Shown here piece by piece: positions 1 to 7,603 of a DNA stretch of 64,000 nt (the first letter of the stretch is position 1; the number at the start of each line of letters is the position of its first letter). The translations under genes were made by a program, and so were the position numbers. Source of the stretch: Actinoallomurus purpureus (GTDB lineage Bacteria; Actinomycetota; Actinomycetes; Streptosporangiales; Streptosporangiaceae); the NCBI RefSeq assembly GCF_024055795.1, contig NZ_JAMXMY010000006.1:248001-312000 (forward strand), given 5' to 3'. Under the pieces are notes generated by a model. The model was not told the DNA's origin, searched no databases, and saw only the letters and a list, made by a program, of their open reading frames with translations.

Positions 1-874
1 CCTGCAGGGAACTCGGATCGACCTGGAGCTCCGCGAACTGGGACGCGATGCCGTTCTGCTCGGCACTGCGCCTGATTCCGTCCAGCCTCAGGACCTGGCC
101 TGGGGTGGCGATCTGGACGAATCGGTCGAACTGGTACTCGTAGAGCTTTTGGGCGCCGACCGCGCGGGTGAACTCGGTGATGGCGTTGGCGTCCCGGGTC
201 TGGGCGGAGAACACACTGCTCTCGAAGGCCGCATGGGCGGCGTCGGCGCGCAGGACCGTGTTGAGCAGATTGACGACCGAGGACGACGAGGTGTCTTCGA
301 TGCGGCCGAGCCCGATGCCGTCGATCAGATAGTCGACCGCGGAGGCGTATGCGGGGTCGATGTTGGCGGCGGGGACGTAGGTTCGCTCGAGCTTCTCGTG
401 CAGGACGGCAAGGCCACCGATGTACTGCAGTGCCTGCGCCTCCTCCTTGCCCAGGCTCGACCCGAACGCGGAACGCACGGCGGCGACCTGCGCGTCGGTG
501 TCCCGCTGTGCCCGGCGATAGGCGGTGGTCGACGGCAGGTCGGCTCCGGGGCGGGCCGACTCGTACTGCACGGACAGCAGGAGCGCCTGCCGGTGTTCGG
601 CCTGGATGTCGTTGATCAGTCTCGCGACCTGCTCGCTGTCGCGCACCAGCTCCGCGGTCCGGCCGGCGGCCCGGGCCTGCTCCGCCTGACCGTCGACGCC
701 GACGCCGAGAAGCGCGCCGACGATCGCGATGGGCAGGATCACCAAGACGTTGAGTTTCCGCCGGAACGGCCATCGGTCGAGGACGGCGCCCGCCCTTCGG
801 CGGAACCGCGGCGTCGGGTGTCCACGCCCGGGCGGGTCGGGTGCGAGCTGCGGCTCAACTGTCTTCGCAGACAC
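1..874 (-). CDS. NIT-domain sensor histidine kinase, N-terminal part (truncated by window edge)
   Basis: The frame opens at a GTG at 874 with a strong GAAGGAGG ribosome site 5 bases upstream and stays open to base 1, giving about 291 residues without the C-terminus. Residues 1-40 are a basic, Pro/Arg-rich cytoplasmic tail. Residues 41-60 are one hydrophobic membrane segment. The rest is an Ala/Arg-rich extracytoplasmic helical region, including stretches such as LVRDSEQVARLINDIQAEH and QALLLSVQY, that looks like the nitrate- and nitrite-sensing (NIT) domain of actinobacterial histidine kinases. The HAMP and kinase parts should lie left of the window. It is divergent from the sugar-binding lipoprotein gene. 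The kinase assignment rests on domain resemblance only. Confidence 0.7.
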   Translation of the reverse strand, partial: MSAKTVEPQLAPDPPGRGHPTPRFRRRAGAVLDRWPFRRKLNVLVILPIAIVGALLGVGVDGQAEQARAAGRTAELVRDSEQVARLINDIQAEHRQALLLSVQYESARPGADLPSTTAYRRAQRDTDAQVAAVRSAFGSSLGKEEAQALQYIGGLAVLHEKLERTYVPAANIDPAYASAVDYLIDGIGLGRIEDTSSSSVVNLLNTVLRADAAHAAFESSVFSAQTRDANAITEFTRAVGAQKLYEYQFDRFVQIATPGQVLRLDGIRRSAEQNGIASQFAELQVDPSSLQ

Positions 875-1052
875 CCCGGCCTCCTTCAATGTGCTCTCTA
901 GCGACGACTGGGGCGTCGTTGCCGTTGGACCGCCGGCGACCGGGGAGCGGAAGTGACCCTGTCGCAGCTCACGCCCGAATACCGGTGAACGGGATCGTGC
1001 GCCACGTGTCCGGACTGCGGGTGCAGGATGCGTAGGTTACCGCTCGCATTAT

Positions 1053-1114
1053 CGTTCACGTAGCCGTTCACGTGTTATGTCCAATGAAGAGTTGGTTACG
1101 AATCATTCGTGAAC
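1053..1114. promoter_or_regulatory. Repeated TTCACG half-sites in divergent promoter region
   Basis: The 431-base gap between the kinase and the lipoprotein gene (875-1305) has no convincing gene. It contains CGTTCACGT at 1053-1061 and again, with one base less upstream match, at 1065-1073, and the reversed form TTCGTGAAC at 1106-1114. The last overlaps a perfect 6+1+6 palindrome, ACGAATCATTCGT (1098-1110). The arrangement looks like an operator cluster for one or both divergent genes. No regulator is identified. Confidence 0.4.
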
Positions 1115-1305
1115 TATCTGCCAGCCACAGGGTTTCGTCTATTGGTACGCTCCGTCACCGCGAGCGATGCCGACCGGTGATCCGCCAACTCTTGGCGGTG
1201 TGTCGGAGGCGTCGCTTGGATCGTCGGCGGCGCCCCGACATCCCCCCAGGCACCTGGCGACTCGATCCGTCTCTCCCGCCCCTCTCGCGCCCGCGAGGAG
1301 CCCAT

Positions 1306-2454
1306 ATGCATCCTGCCCGCAAGGCGGCACTGACGTCCGCCGCGCTGCTGGCCATGGCCGTCACCGCCGTCGCCGGCTGCGACGGTGGCTCAGCCATCAC
1401 CGCGTCCCCTGCCGCCGGCTCCTCCGAACCGGGCTGCCCCACCGTCGTGGCCAACGCCAAGCAGGCCGTCGAGAAGGCCGAAGACGTCAACGCCCCCTGG
1501 ACCGGCCCAAGCACCGGGCCGAAGGCCGTCCCCGGCAAGGCCATCGTCTATGTCGCCCAGAGCATGGCCAACCCTGGCGTCGTCGGCGTCGCCCAGGGCG
1601 TCCAGGAAGCCGCCAAGGTCATCGGCTGGGAAGTCCGCGTCATCGACGGCCGGGGCACCCACGCCGGCCTCCAGGCCGCTTTCAGTCAGGCCGTCGCCCT
1701 CAAGCCCGCCGGCATCGTCATCGGGGGCTTCGACCCCAAGTCGACCTCCAAGCAGGTCGAGCGGGCCAACGCCGCCGGCATCCCCCTTATCGGCTGGCAC
1801 GCCGTCGCCAACCCCGGCACCAGCAAGGATCCGAAGCTCTTCAGCAACATCACCACCAAGGTCAAAGACGTCGCGAAGATCAGCGCCGACTGGATCATCG
1901 CCCAGTCCAACGGCCGCGCGGGCGTCGTCCTGTTCACCGACGCCTCGATCCCCTTCGCCAAGAAGAAGTCCGACCTGATCAAAACGGAGCTCGGCATCTG
2001 CTCCGACGTCAAGCTGCTGAGCTACGAGAACATCCCCATCTCCGAATCCAACACCCGCACCATCCAGGCGGTCTCCTCCCTTCTCTCCCGCTTCGGCGGC
2101 AAGTGGACCTACTCTGCCGCCATCAATGATCTGTACTTCGACGACGCTGCCCCAGCCCTGCGCGCCGCGAGCAAGCAGGGCGCCGACGCCCCGTTCAACA
2201 TCGGCGCCGGCGACGGCGACCCGTCGGCCTTCCAGCGCATCAACGGCAAGCAGTTCCAGGCCGCCACCGTGCCCGAGCCCCTGTCCGAACAGGGCTGGCA
2301 GATCATCGACGAGTTCAACCGCGCCTTCGCCGGCAAGCCCGCCAGCGGATACATCGCCCCCGTCCACATCACCACCGCCGACAACAGCGGCGGCGCATTG
2401 TCCTGGGACGCCGAGGGCTACCGGGAGGCCTACCGCAAGATCTGGGCCAAGTGA
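1306..2454 (+). CDS. Sugar ABC transporter substrate-binding lipoprotein
   Basis: A 382-residue protein predicted to sit on the outer face of the membrane and bind a sugar or similar solute. The ATG at 1306 is chosen because GAGGAG lies 5 bases before it and it directly opens a signal peptide (HPARKAALTSAALLAMAVTAVAGC) with a lipobox ending in Cys, about residue 26. The mature part has the type-1 periplasmic binding fold of the Peripla_BP_4 family: alternating beta strands and helices, GIVIGGFDPKS near the first hinge and GAGDGDPSAFQRI in the second lobe. No permease or ATPase gene is adjacent, so it is an orphan binding protein or works with a transporter encoded elsewhere. The ligand is unknown. 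Confidence 0.8.
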   Translation: MHPARKAALTSAALLAMAVTAVAGCDGGSAITASPAAGSSEPGCPTVVANAKQAVEKAEDVNAPWTGPSTGPKAVPGKAIVYVAQSMANPGVVGVAQGVQEAAKVIGWEVRVIDGRGTHAGLQAAFSQAVALKPAGIVIGGFDPKSTSKQVERANAAGIPLIGWHAVANPGTSKDPKLFSNITTKVKDVAKISADWIIAQSNGRAGVVLFTDASIPFAKKKSDLIKTELGICSDVKLLSYENIPISESNTRTIQAVSSLLSRFGGKWTYSAAINDLYFDDAAPALRAASKQGADAPFNIGAGDGDPSAFQRINGKQFQAATVPEPLSEQGWQIIDEFNRAFAGKPASGYIAPVHITTADNSGGALSWDAEGYREAYRKIWAK

Positions 2455-2544
2455 GCGACCGGCGACCGACCTGGAGCAGCGATACATTCCCCGGCGCCGT
2501 GCCGCGCTGATCGGAAAACATGACCTCGGGCACGCGTGCGGCAG

Positions 2545-2578
2545 CGGACCCCGGGTGTTGAGCTCGGCGCGGGGTCCG
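2545..2578 (+). terminator. Possible terminator hairpin after binding-protein gene
   Basis: CGGACCCC (2545-2552) is complementary to GGGGTCCG (2571-2578), with an 18-base loop. It lies between the convergent binding-protein and methionine aminopeptidase genes. There is no U-tract, so the call is weak. Confidence 0.3.
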
Positions 2579-2671
2579 TCTGGACGGCACCGTCGGCTGG
2601 CCCAAATCGGCTTGCTGGTCCACGTGCGGCAACCAGCGTGACCAACGAGCCATCCTTTATTCCCGATCGGG

Positions 2672-3439
2672 TCAGGGCAGCGTGAGGATGAGGGGGCCTT
2701 GTTCGGTGATGGCGATGGTGTGCTCGATATGGGCGGCTCGGCTGCCGTCGATGGTGCGCAGGGTCCATCCGTCGGGGGCCGTGCGGTAGTTGTTGCGTCC
2801 GCCGGCCATGAGCATGGGTTCGATGGCGATGGTGAGGCCGTGGCGGAGGGGGAAGCCGCGGCCGGGGCGGCCGTGGTTGGGGACGTGCGGGTCTTCGTGC
2901 ATCTGGCGGCCGATGCCGTGGCCGCCGAAGTCGGCGGGCATGCCGCATGCGGCGGTTCGAGCCACGGTGCTGACGGCGTGGGAGATGTCTCCGATGCGAT
3001 TGCCAACGGTGGCGGCGGCGATGCCGGCGTCCAGGGCTTGCTGGGTGGCAGCGATGAGTTCCAGGTCGGCGGGGCGGGGGGTGCCGACGGTGAAGCTGAT
3101 GGCGGCGTCGCCGGTCCAGCCGTCGAGTTCGGCTCCGCAGTCGATGCTGACAAGGTCGCCGTCACGCAGCCGGTAGTCGTCGGGGATGCCGTGGACTACG
3201 GCGTCGTTGACCGATGCGCAGATCACAGCGGGAAAGGCGGTGGGAGCGAAGGAAGGGCGGTAGCCCAGGAAGGGGGAGCGTGCTCCGGCCTTGCTCAGGA
3301 CGGTGCGGGCTACTTTGTCGAGTTCTCGCAGGCGGACTCCCACGGCGGCCGTCTGCCGGACTGCAGCGAGCGCGTGGGCGACGACGCGCCCGGCCTCGCG
3401 CATCGCTTCGAGTGCCGTATCAGTCTTGATCTCCACCAT
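2672..3439 (-). CDS. map: Type I methionine aminopeptidase
   Basis: A 255-residue enzyme that removes initiator methionine from nascent cytosolic proteins. The start at 3439 (MVEIKTDTALEAM) has AGGAG about 10 bases upstream and gives the usual family length; a start at 3538 would add a non-conserved tail. Metal-binding and catalytic motifs are present in order: NDAVVHGIPD with the conserved His, IDCGAELDGWTGDAA with the two Asp ligands, GGHGIGRQMHEDP with the His ligand, IEPM with Glu and EHTIAIT with the last Glu. It is divergent from a small XRE regulator, with 63 bases between the starts. It is probably an accessory map copy, since the housekeeping gene is usually in the secY-adk region; that is inference. 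Confidence 0.9.
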   Translation of the reverse strand: MVEIKTDTALEAMREAGRVVAHALAAVRQTAAVGVRLRELDKVARTVLSKAGARSPFLGYRPSFAPTAFPAVICASVNDAVVHGIPDDYRLRDGDLVSIDCGAELDGWTGDAAISFTVGTPRPADLELIAATQQALDAGIAAATVGNRIGDISHAVSTVARTAACGMPADFGGHGIGRQMHEDPHVPNHGRPGRGFPLRHGLTIAIEPMLMAGGRNNYRTAPDGWTLRTIDGSRAAHIEHTIAITEQGPLILTLP

Positions 3440-3479
3440 GTGCTGTGGCTCCTGCCCAGTGCGACGGTACCCAATTATT

Positions 3480-3489
3480 ATACCGGTAT
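3480..3489. promoter_or_regulatory. ATACCGGTAT palindrome between map and XRE gene
   Basis: A perfect 10-base palindrome lies in the 63-base divergent gap, 13 bases before the XRE start and 40 before the map start. The flanks are unusually AT-rich for this genome (AATTATT on one side, TAGTAT on the other). It is a plausible operator for the XRE protein acting on both genes. Confidence 0.4.
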
Positions 3490-3502
3490 TAGTATCACGG
3501 TC

Positions 3503-3778
3503 ATGGTGAGAACTCCTCTGACTCCGCAGGAGCGGCACCGTGGAGAGCGGTTCGGAGCTTTGCTCCGCCAGGCCCGCGGCGACCGCAGCATGGTGGACGT
3601 GGCGGCGGCGGCCGGGCTGTCCGCGGAGACGCTGCGCAAGATCGAGACCGGTCGGGCTCCGACCCCGGCCTTCTTCACCGTGGCGGCCCTGGCCTCCGCA
3701 CTGAACCTGTCCTTGGACGCGCTGGCCGCCGCTTGCGTAGAGGAGGCCGACCGTGCCGAGCAGGCCATGTCGGCGTGA
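3503..3778 (+). CDS. Small XRE-type DNA-binding regulator
   Basis: A 91-residue protein consisting almost entirely of a Cro/C1-type helix-turn-helix. Residues 15-28 are the first helix (ERFGALLRQARGDR), VDVAAAAGLSAETLRKIETGR is the helix-turn-helix, and LASALNLSLDALAAAC closes the domain. The ATG at 3503 is taken because it opens directly onto the conserved domain and leaves the divergent promoter intact; the frame remains open upstream but that part is antisense to map. It probably controls itself and the divergent map gene through the ATACCGGTAT site. No separate effector domain is visible. Confidence 0.75.
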   Translation: MVRTPLTPQERHRGERFGALLRQARGDRSMVDVAAAAGLSAETLRKIETGRAPTPAFFTVAALASALNLSLDALAAACVEEADRAEQAMSA

Positions 3779-3808
3779 ACGACGTCAGCGCATACGGACG
3801 GGCCAAGC

Positions 3809-4054
3809 TCATCGCTGTTCCCCGCTCAGATGGACAGCGAGGTAGTCCGCCCAGCTGTCCTGCGCGTACTGCGCCCAGCGGTAAGCGGTCCCGGCACTGA
3901 CGCCGAACAGGTCGCTGACGACGATCGGTGGCCCCGGCGGCGAGTTCATCGCCAAGCCCAAGACCCCGATCGACTGATCGGACGGCCGGCGAATTGTCCC
4001 AAGCTCCGGCAGCGTGAGGGTCTGGCGAAAGGGCGGGCTTCCTGCGGCGTTCGG
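3809..4054 (-). pseudogene. C-terminal remnant of a tyrosine-recombinase-like protein
   Basis: Reading the minus strand after a TGA at 4055-4057, the frame gives about 80 residues ending at a TGA at 3809-3811. The tail DLFGVSAGTAYRWAQYAQDSW resembles the C-terminus of the actinobacterial site-specific recombinase-like family, in which a LxD(L/M)(F/L)G-x-x-x-x-TAxRW motif closes a small helical domain. No start, ribosome site, catalytic core or upstream part is present, so it is a decayed fragment. It sits in a 416-base gap with no other gene and close to tRNA-Arg, which fits a former integrated element. The family resemblance is from memory. Confidence 0.5.
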
Positions 4055-4194
4055 TCACTATGCCGTGATGCAAGATAAGGAGTTTTCGTACCGACCTCGG
4101 GTCACGTGTCGATTCGGCGTCAAGCCGCCCGTATAGAAGTGAAGGGCCGGCACGATGCCGGCGACCACGGCAAGTCGAGGAGGCTCTCGAAACA

Positions 4195-4557
4195 ATGAAG
4201 CACTACCTGCTCAGCATCCAGCAGCCCGACGGAGGCCCGCCCGCGCCCGAAACCCTCGAGCCGATCATGCGGGACGTTGCGGCCTTCAACCAGGAGCTAC
4301 GGGACGCCGGGGCATGGGTCTTCGCCGGTGGGCTCCATCTGGCCTACATGGCCGTCGTGGCCCAGCCGGGAGAAGGTGAGGTCCTCGTCACGGACGGCCC
4401 GTACACCGAAGGCAAGGAGCACGTCGGCGGACTGTCCATCATCAAGGCCTCCGACCTCGACTCCGCGACCGAGTGGGGCCGCAAGCTCGCCCGAGCGACA
4501 ACGCTCCCCGTCGAGGTACGGGAGTTCCAAGGGGAAGCGGCCGATCACTTGCCGTAG
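4195..4557 (+). CDS. YciI/DGPF-domain protein
   Basis: A 120-residue single-domain protein of the YCII-related (DGPF) family, with a ferredoxin-like fold. It starts at the ATG after a GAGGAGG ribosome site. The signature VTDGPYTEGKEHVGG lies at residues 65-79. The family is often encoded beside ECF sigma factors of the ECF41/ECF42 type, but no sigma gene is adjacent here, so it stands alone. A strong hairpin follows at 4611. Its enzymatic role is not known. Confidence 0.8.
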   Translation: MKHYLLSIQQPDGGPPAPETLEPIMRDVAAFNQELRDAGAWVFAGGLHLAYMAVVAQPGEGEVLVTDGPYTEGKEHVGGLSIIKASDLDSATEWGRKLARATTLPVEVREFQGEAADHLP

Positions 4558-4610
4558 ATCGCGTGGTCCGGCGTGGGCGTACGAATAAGGTCGCAGGTGC
4601 TGAACAACGA

Positions 4611-4650
4611 GAACGGGCCGGACTCAGTGAGACCTGAGTTCGGCCCGTTC
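4611..4650. terminator. Strong hairpin terminator between YciI gene and tRNA-Arg
   Basis: Two 17-base arms (4611-4627 and 4634-4650) pair with only one G-T wobble, leaving a 6-base loop, and are followed by TTGTGTGT. The hairpin lies between the convergent YciI gene and tRNA gene and could serve both strands. Confidence 0.7.
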
Positions 4651-4699
4651 TTGTGTGTCTGCACAGGTCAGCAGCTTGATCACGCTGGCTGCTGTGGTG

Positions 4700-4771
4700 C
4701 GCCCCCTGCTGGATTCGAACCAGCGCACCCGGCTCCGGAGGCCGGTGCTCTATCCCCTGAGCTAAGGGGGC
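4700..4771 (-). tRNA. tRNA-Arg (anticodon CCG)
   Basis: The minus strand folds as a cloverleaf. The acceptor stem is GCCCCCT with AGGGGGC, the D arm is GCTC...GAGC, the anticodon stem CCGGC/GCCGG closes the loop CTCCGGA with anticodon CCG, and the T arm CTGG-TTCGAAT-CCAG is followed by a discriminator G. The 3' CCA is not encoded. The 3' end faces the accessory genes on the left, as expected if the gene served as an attachment site. Confidence 0.95.
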
Positions 4772-4963
4772 TCGGGACGGGTAGAGACTACCAGCTCAGC
4801 GACCACACTCGGACACATTAGATGCCCGAGTGGACCGCCGTACGCCGATGAGCTGGGCGAACGTCGTCCTCCCCACGGCGCGAAAAGATCGTTCCGCTCA
4901 CGAATCCCGGGTCGGGTGAGGTGCATGTCGCGGTTCTCCGTGTGTCCCGGCCCGTGGACGCGT

Positions 4964-4969
4964 TAGCTT
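4964..4969 (+). promoter_or_regulatory. -10 element TAGCTT, probable leaderless start
   Basis: TAGCTT fits the actinobacterial TAnnnT -10 pattern and ends 7 bases before the GTG at 4977, so transcription would begin at or next to the start codon. This supports GTG 4977 over the TTG at 4968, which lies inside the element. No clear -35 is visible. Confidence 0.45.
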
Positions 4970-4976
4970 GGCGGCC

Positions 4977-5360
4977 GTGACATTGGGACGTGTACTGGTC
5001 GTTGACGACGACGAGGTGATCAGGCAGCTGATCGCCGTGAACCTCCAGCTGGAGGGATTCGAGGTGGTGACCGCCGTGGACGGGAAGGACTGCCTCGAAC
5101 GGGTGCGGGAGCTCGCTCCGGACGTGATCACCCTCGACGTCATGATGCCCCGGCTCGACGGCTGGGTGACGGCCGTCAAGCTGCGCGACGATCCGGTGAC
5201 GCGTGACATCAAGGTGGTCATGATCACTGCGCGGGCCCAGGAGCACGACATCAGGCGCGGGCACGAGATCGGCGTCGACGCCTATGTGACGAAGCCGTTC
5301 GACCCGGCCGAGCTGATCCGAACGGTCCGGGAGCTGGCCGGTGCGGGGCCGTCGGGCTGA
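4977..5360 (+). CDS. Single-domain CheY-like response regulator
   Basis: A 127-residue receiver domain with no output domain. All key residues are present: Asp10 and Asp11 for magnesium, Asp54 as phospho-acceptor in LDVMMPRLDG, Thr84 and Lys106 in YVTKPF. The start is GTG 4977, likely leaderless. There is no adjacent kinase, so it probably acts by protein-protein contact with a partner encoded elsewhere. It lies 109 bases upstream of the ArgRS-like gene, whose own promoter appears separate. Confidence 0.85.
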   Translation: MTLGRVLVVDDDEVIRQLIAVNLQLEGFEVVTAVDGKDCLERVRELAPDVITLDVMMPRLDGWVTAVKLRDDPVTRDIKVVMITARAQEHDIRRGHEIGVDAYVTKPFDPAELIRTVRELAGAGPSG

Positions 5361-5457
5361 CCGGGGGAGTGGCAGAACCTCCGCTCATCCCGGCTCTGGC
5401 CGGAGAATCTCGCCCGAAGGTGGTCCTCGGCGCAGGAATGTCCACATGCTGGTCGGT

Positions 5458-5463
5458 TAGTCT
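5458..5463 (+). promoter_or_regulatory. -10 element TAGTCT, probable leaderless start
   Basis: TAGTCT matches TAnnnT and ends 6 bases before the GTG at 5470. No ribosome site is visible, so a leaderless transcript of the ArgRS-like gene, possibly continuing into lysA, is likely. Confidence 0.45.
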
Positions 5464-5469
5464 CATCTC

Positions 5470-6201
5470 GTGACTCCGGCCGAGTTGAACGCCGCCGTCG
5501 TGGCCGCCGTCCGCGGTGCGGTCGACGACGGTGAGCTCGCCGCGCCCGTACCCGATCGCGTTCCAGTGACGGCGACCGCGACCGGCGACTACGCCACCCC
5601 GCTCCCGCTGCGCCTGGCGCGGGCCGCCGGGCGGCCGGCCACGGAGATCGCGGACCTGCTCGCGGCACGGCTCGCCCGGATGCCCGGGGTCGGCGACGTA
5701 CGGGTCACCGGGCCGGGTTTCCTGTCGATCGGTGTGAGCGCCTCACTGGCCGCCCACATCGACGAGACGTACGGCGTCGTCGCCGTGCCGCGGGCCACCT
5801 GGCCGGAGCACCCACTGACGTTCGACAACCCGGGATTCGTGGTGCGCTTCGCGTACGCGAGGGCGGTCGCCGTACGCCGGCAGGCCGCCGAGCTGGGCAT
5901 CCGCGCGGCCGACGGACCGCTGGCGGACCCGCGCGAGAAGCGCCTGCTGGGACTGCTCGCGGAGTTCCCCGGCCGGGCCGAGCAGGCGGCCCGGACGAAC
6001 GACCCTCGGCCGTTCACCCGGCAGCTGGAACTCATCGCCGACGCGTACCACGATGTCCACGAGTGGTGTTCGCCGCTGCCGAAGGGCGACGAGCCCATCA
6101 CCGGTCACCACGCCGCACGCCTTAGCCTGGCTGGAGCGGCGTACATCGTTCTGGGCAATGGCCTGCGCATGCTCGGCGAGACCCCGAACGACCGACTTTG
6201 A
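5470..6201 (+). CDS. ArgRS paralogue lacking catalytic core (DALR anticodon-binding domain protein)
   Basis: A 243-residue protein built from the two ends of arginyl-tRNA synthetase. Residues 1-100 resemble the N-terminal additional domain ([12 protein letters not shown] and GPGFLSI are typical ArgRS strings). Residues 120-243 are the all-helical DALR anticodon-binding domain ending in [16 protein letters not shown]. The class I core with HIGH and KMSKS motifs is absent, so it cannot activate arginine. It lies 22 bases upstream of lysA and is probably co-transcribed with it. The role is unknown; tRNA binding or control of amino-acid biosynthesis are possibilities. It does not look like a frameshifted argS because the two halves are fused cleanly. 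Confidence 0.8.
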   Translation: MTPAELNAAVVAAVRGAVDDGELAAPVPDRVPVTATATGDYATPLPLRLARAAGRPATEIADLLAARLARMPGVGDVRVTGPGFLSIGVSASLAAHIDETYGVVAVPRATWPEHPLTFDNPGFVVRFAYARAVAVRRQAAELGIRAADGPLADPREKRLLGLLAEFPGRAEQAARTNDPRPFTRQLELIADAYHDVHEWCSPLPKGDEPITGHHAARLSLAGAAYIVLGNGLRMLGETPNDRL

Positions 6202-6223
6202 GTTCATACGGAGAGAGCAGTCG

Positions 6224-7603
6224 ATGAGTCGAGTTCACCCGGCCGGCCCTCGGCACGCGGACGTGCTGCCCGAGGATCACCCGTTGCCTCCGCCGAGCGA
6301 CCTGAACGCGCTCACGCCGAGCATCTGGCCGCGCGGCGCCCGTCGTGAGGACGGGGTGCTGACGGTCGGCGGTGTGGACGTCCGCGACCTCGCGGGGGAG
6401 TTCGGCACGCCGTTGTACGTCTACGACGAGGAGGACTTCCGGTCCCGCTGCCGGGAGTTCGCGGCCGCCTTCAGTGACGGCGACGTCTACTACGCCGGCA
6501 AGGCCTTCCTGTGCACCGAGATCGCCCGGTGGGTGAGGGACGAGGGGCTCGGACTCGACGTCTGCAGCGGCGGAGAGCTCGCGGTCGCGCTCCGGGCGGG
6601 GTTCCCGCCGGAGCGGATCACGTTCCACGGCAACAACAAGTCGGCGGGCGAGCTGGCGCGGGCCCTGGAGGTCGGCGTCGGCCACATCGTCGTCGACTCC
6701 TTCGAGGAGATCGTCCGCCTGGGCCACCTCGCGCGTGAACGGGGCGTCCGAGCCAAGGTGCTGATCCGCGTCACGACGGGCGTCGAGGCGCACACGCACG
6801 AGTTCATCGCCACGGCCCATGAGGACCAGAAGTTCGGGTTCGCCCGGGAGACCGCGCAGGAGGCCGCCCGCCGCGTCGTCGGCATCGAGGAGCTCGAGCT
6901 CGTCGGCCTGCACTCCCACATCGGCTCGCAGATCTTCGACACCGACGGCTTCGAGCTGGCCGCCCGGCGCGTGGTCGAGCTGATGGTCGCCATCCGGGAC
7001 GAGCACGGCATCGAGCTCCCCGAGCTCGACCTCGGCGGAGGGTACGGCATCGCCTACACCGAGGGCGACGACCCGCTGGACCCGAAGCGCATCGCCGACA
7101 ACCTGCGCGGCATCGTCACCCGCGCCTGCGAGGAGAAGAGCCTCTCCGTACCCCGCCTGACCGTCGAACCCGGCCGTACGATCGTCGGTCCGGGCGGCGT
7201 CACGCTGTACGAGGTCGGCACGATCAAGCCGCTCGAGGGCCTGCGCACCTATGTCTCCGTCGACGGCGGCATGAGCGACAACATCCGCACCGCGCTGTAC
7301 GGCGCCGAGTACACCTCCGCGCTCGCCTCCCGGCGCTCCGACGCGGCCCCGATGCTCAGCCGCATGGTCGGCAAGCACTGCGAGAGCGGCGACATGGTGG
7401 TCCGTGACCTGTGGCTTCCGGCGGACCTCGCCCCGGGCGACCTGGTCGCGGTCGCGGCGACGGGAGCGTACTGCCGCTCACTCGCCAACAACTACAACCA
7501 CGTGCCCAAGCCGGCGGTCGTCGCCGTCCGCGATGGCAGGGCGCGCCTCATCCTCCGCCGCGAGACCGAGGACGACCTGCTGCGCCTGGAGGTTTCGCCG
7601 TGA
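6224..7603 (+). CDS. lysA: Diaminopimelate decarboxylase
   Basis: A 459-residue PLP enzyme that makes L-lysine from meso-diaminopimelate, the last step of the DAP pathway. The ATG at 6224 follows GGAGAGAG and opens [20 protein letters not shown]; the frame is open upstream but overlaps the preceding gene. The PLP lysine is in YYAGKAF, the glycine loop in DLGGGYGI, and the active-site region ends with the CESGD motif (near residue 390) and YNHVPKP. The stop overlaps the hom start by GTGA, indicating translational coupling. Confidence 0.96.
   Translation: MSRVHPAGPRHADVLPEDHPLPPPSDLNALTPSIWPRGARREDGVLTVGGVDVRDLAGEFGTPLYVYDEEDFRSRCREFAAAFSDGDVYYAGKAFLCTEIARWVRDEGLGLDVCSGGELAVALRAGFPPERITFHGNNKSAGELARALEVGVGHIVVDSFEEIVRLGHLARERGVRAKVLIRVTTGVEAHTHEFIATAHEDQKFGFARETAQEAARRVVGIEELELVGLHSHIGSQIFDTDGFELAARRVVELMVAIRDEHGIELPELDLGGGYGIAYTEGDDPLDPKRIADNLRGIVTRACEEKSLSVPRLTVEPGRTIVGPGGVTLYEVGTIKPLEGLRTYVSVDGGMSDNIRTALYGAEYTSALASRRSDAAPMLSRMVGKHCESGDMVVRDLWLPADLAPGDLVAVAATGAYCRSLANNYNHVPKPAVVAVRDGRARLILRRETEDDLLRLEVSP

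Noticed and set aside
149-901. 250-residue plus-strand frame rich in Gly, Asp and Val
   Set aside because: It is the antisense shadow of the NIT-domain kinase gene, which has a proper ribosome site, membrane segment and family-like sequence on the minus strand.
1390-3165. 591-residue minus-strand frame
   Set aside because: It runs antisense through the binding-protein gene and out of frame through map; its composition is low-complexity Pro/Ser/Ala and Gly/Asp/Val.
4968-4976. TTG at 4968 as start of the single-domain response regulator
   Set aside because: The codon lies within the probable -10 element, and the GTG at 4977 sits at the expected leaderless position.
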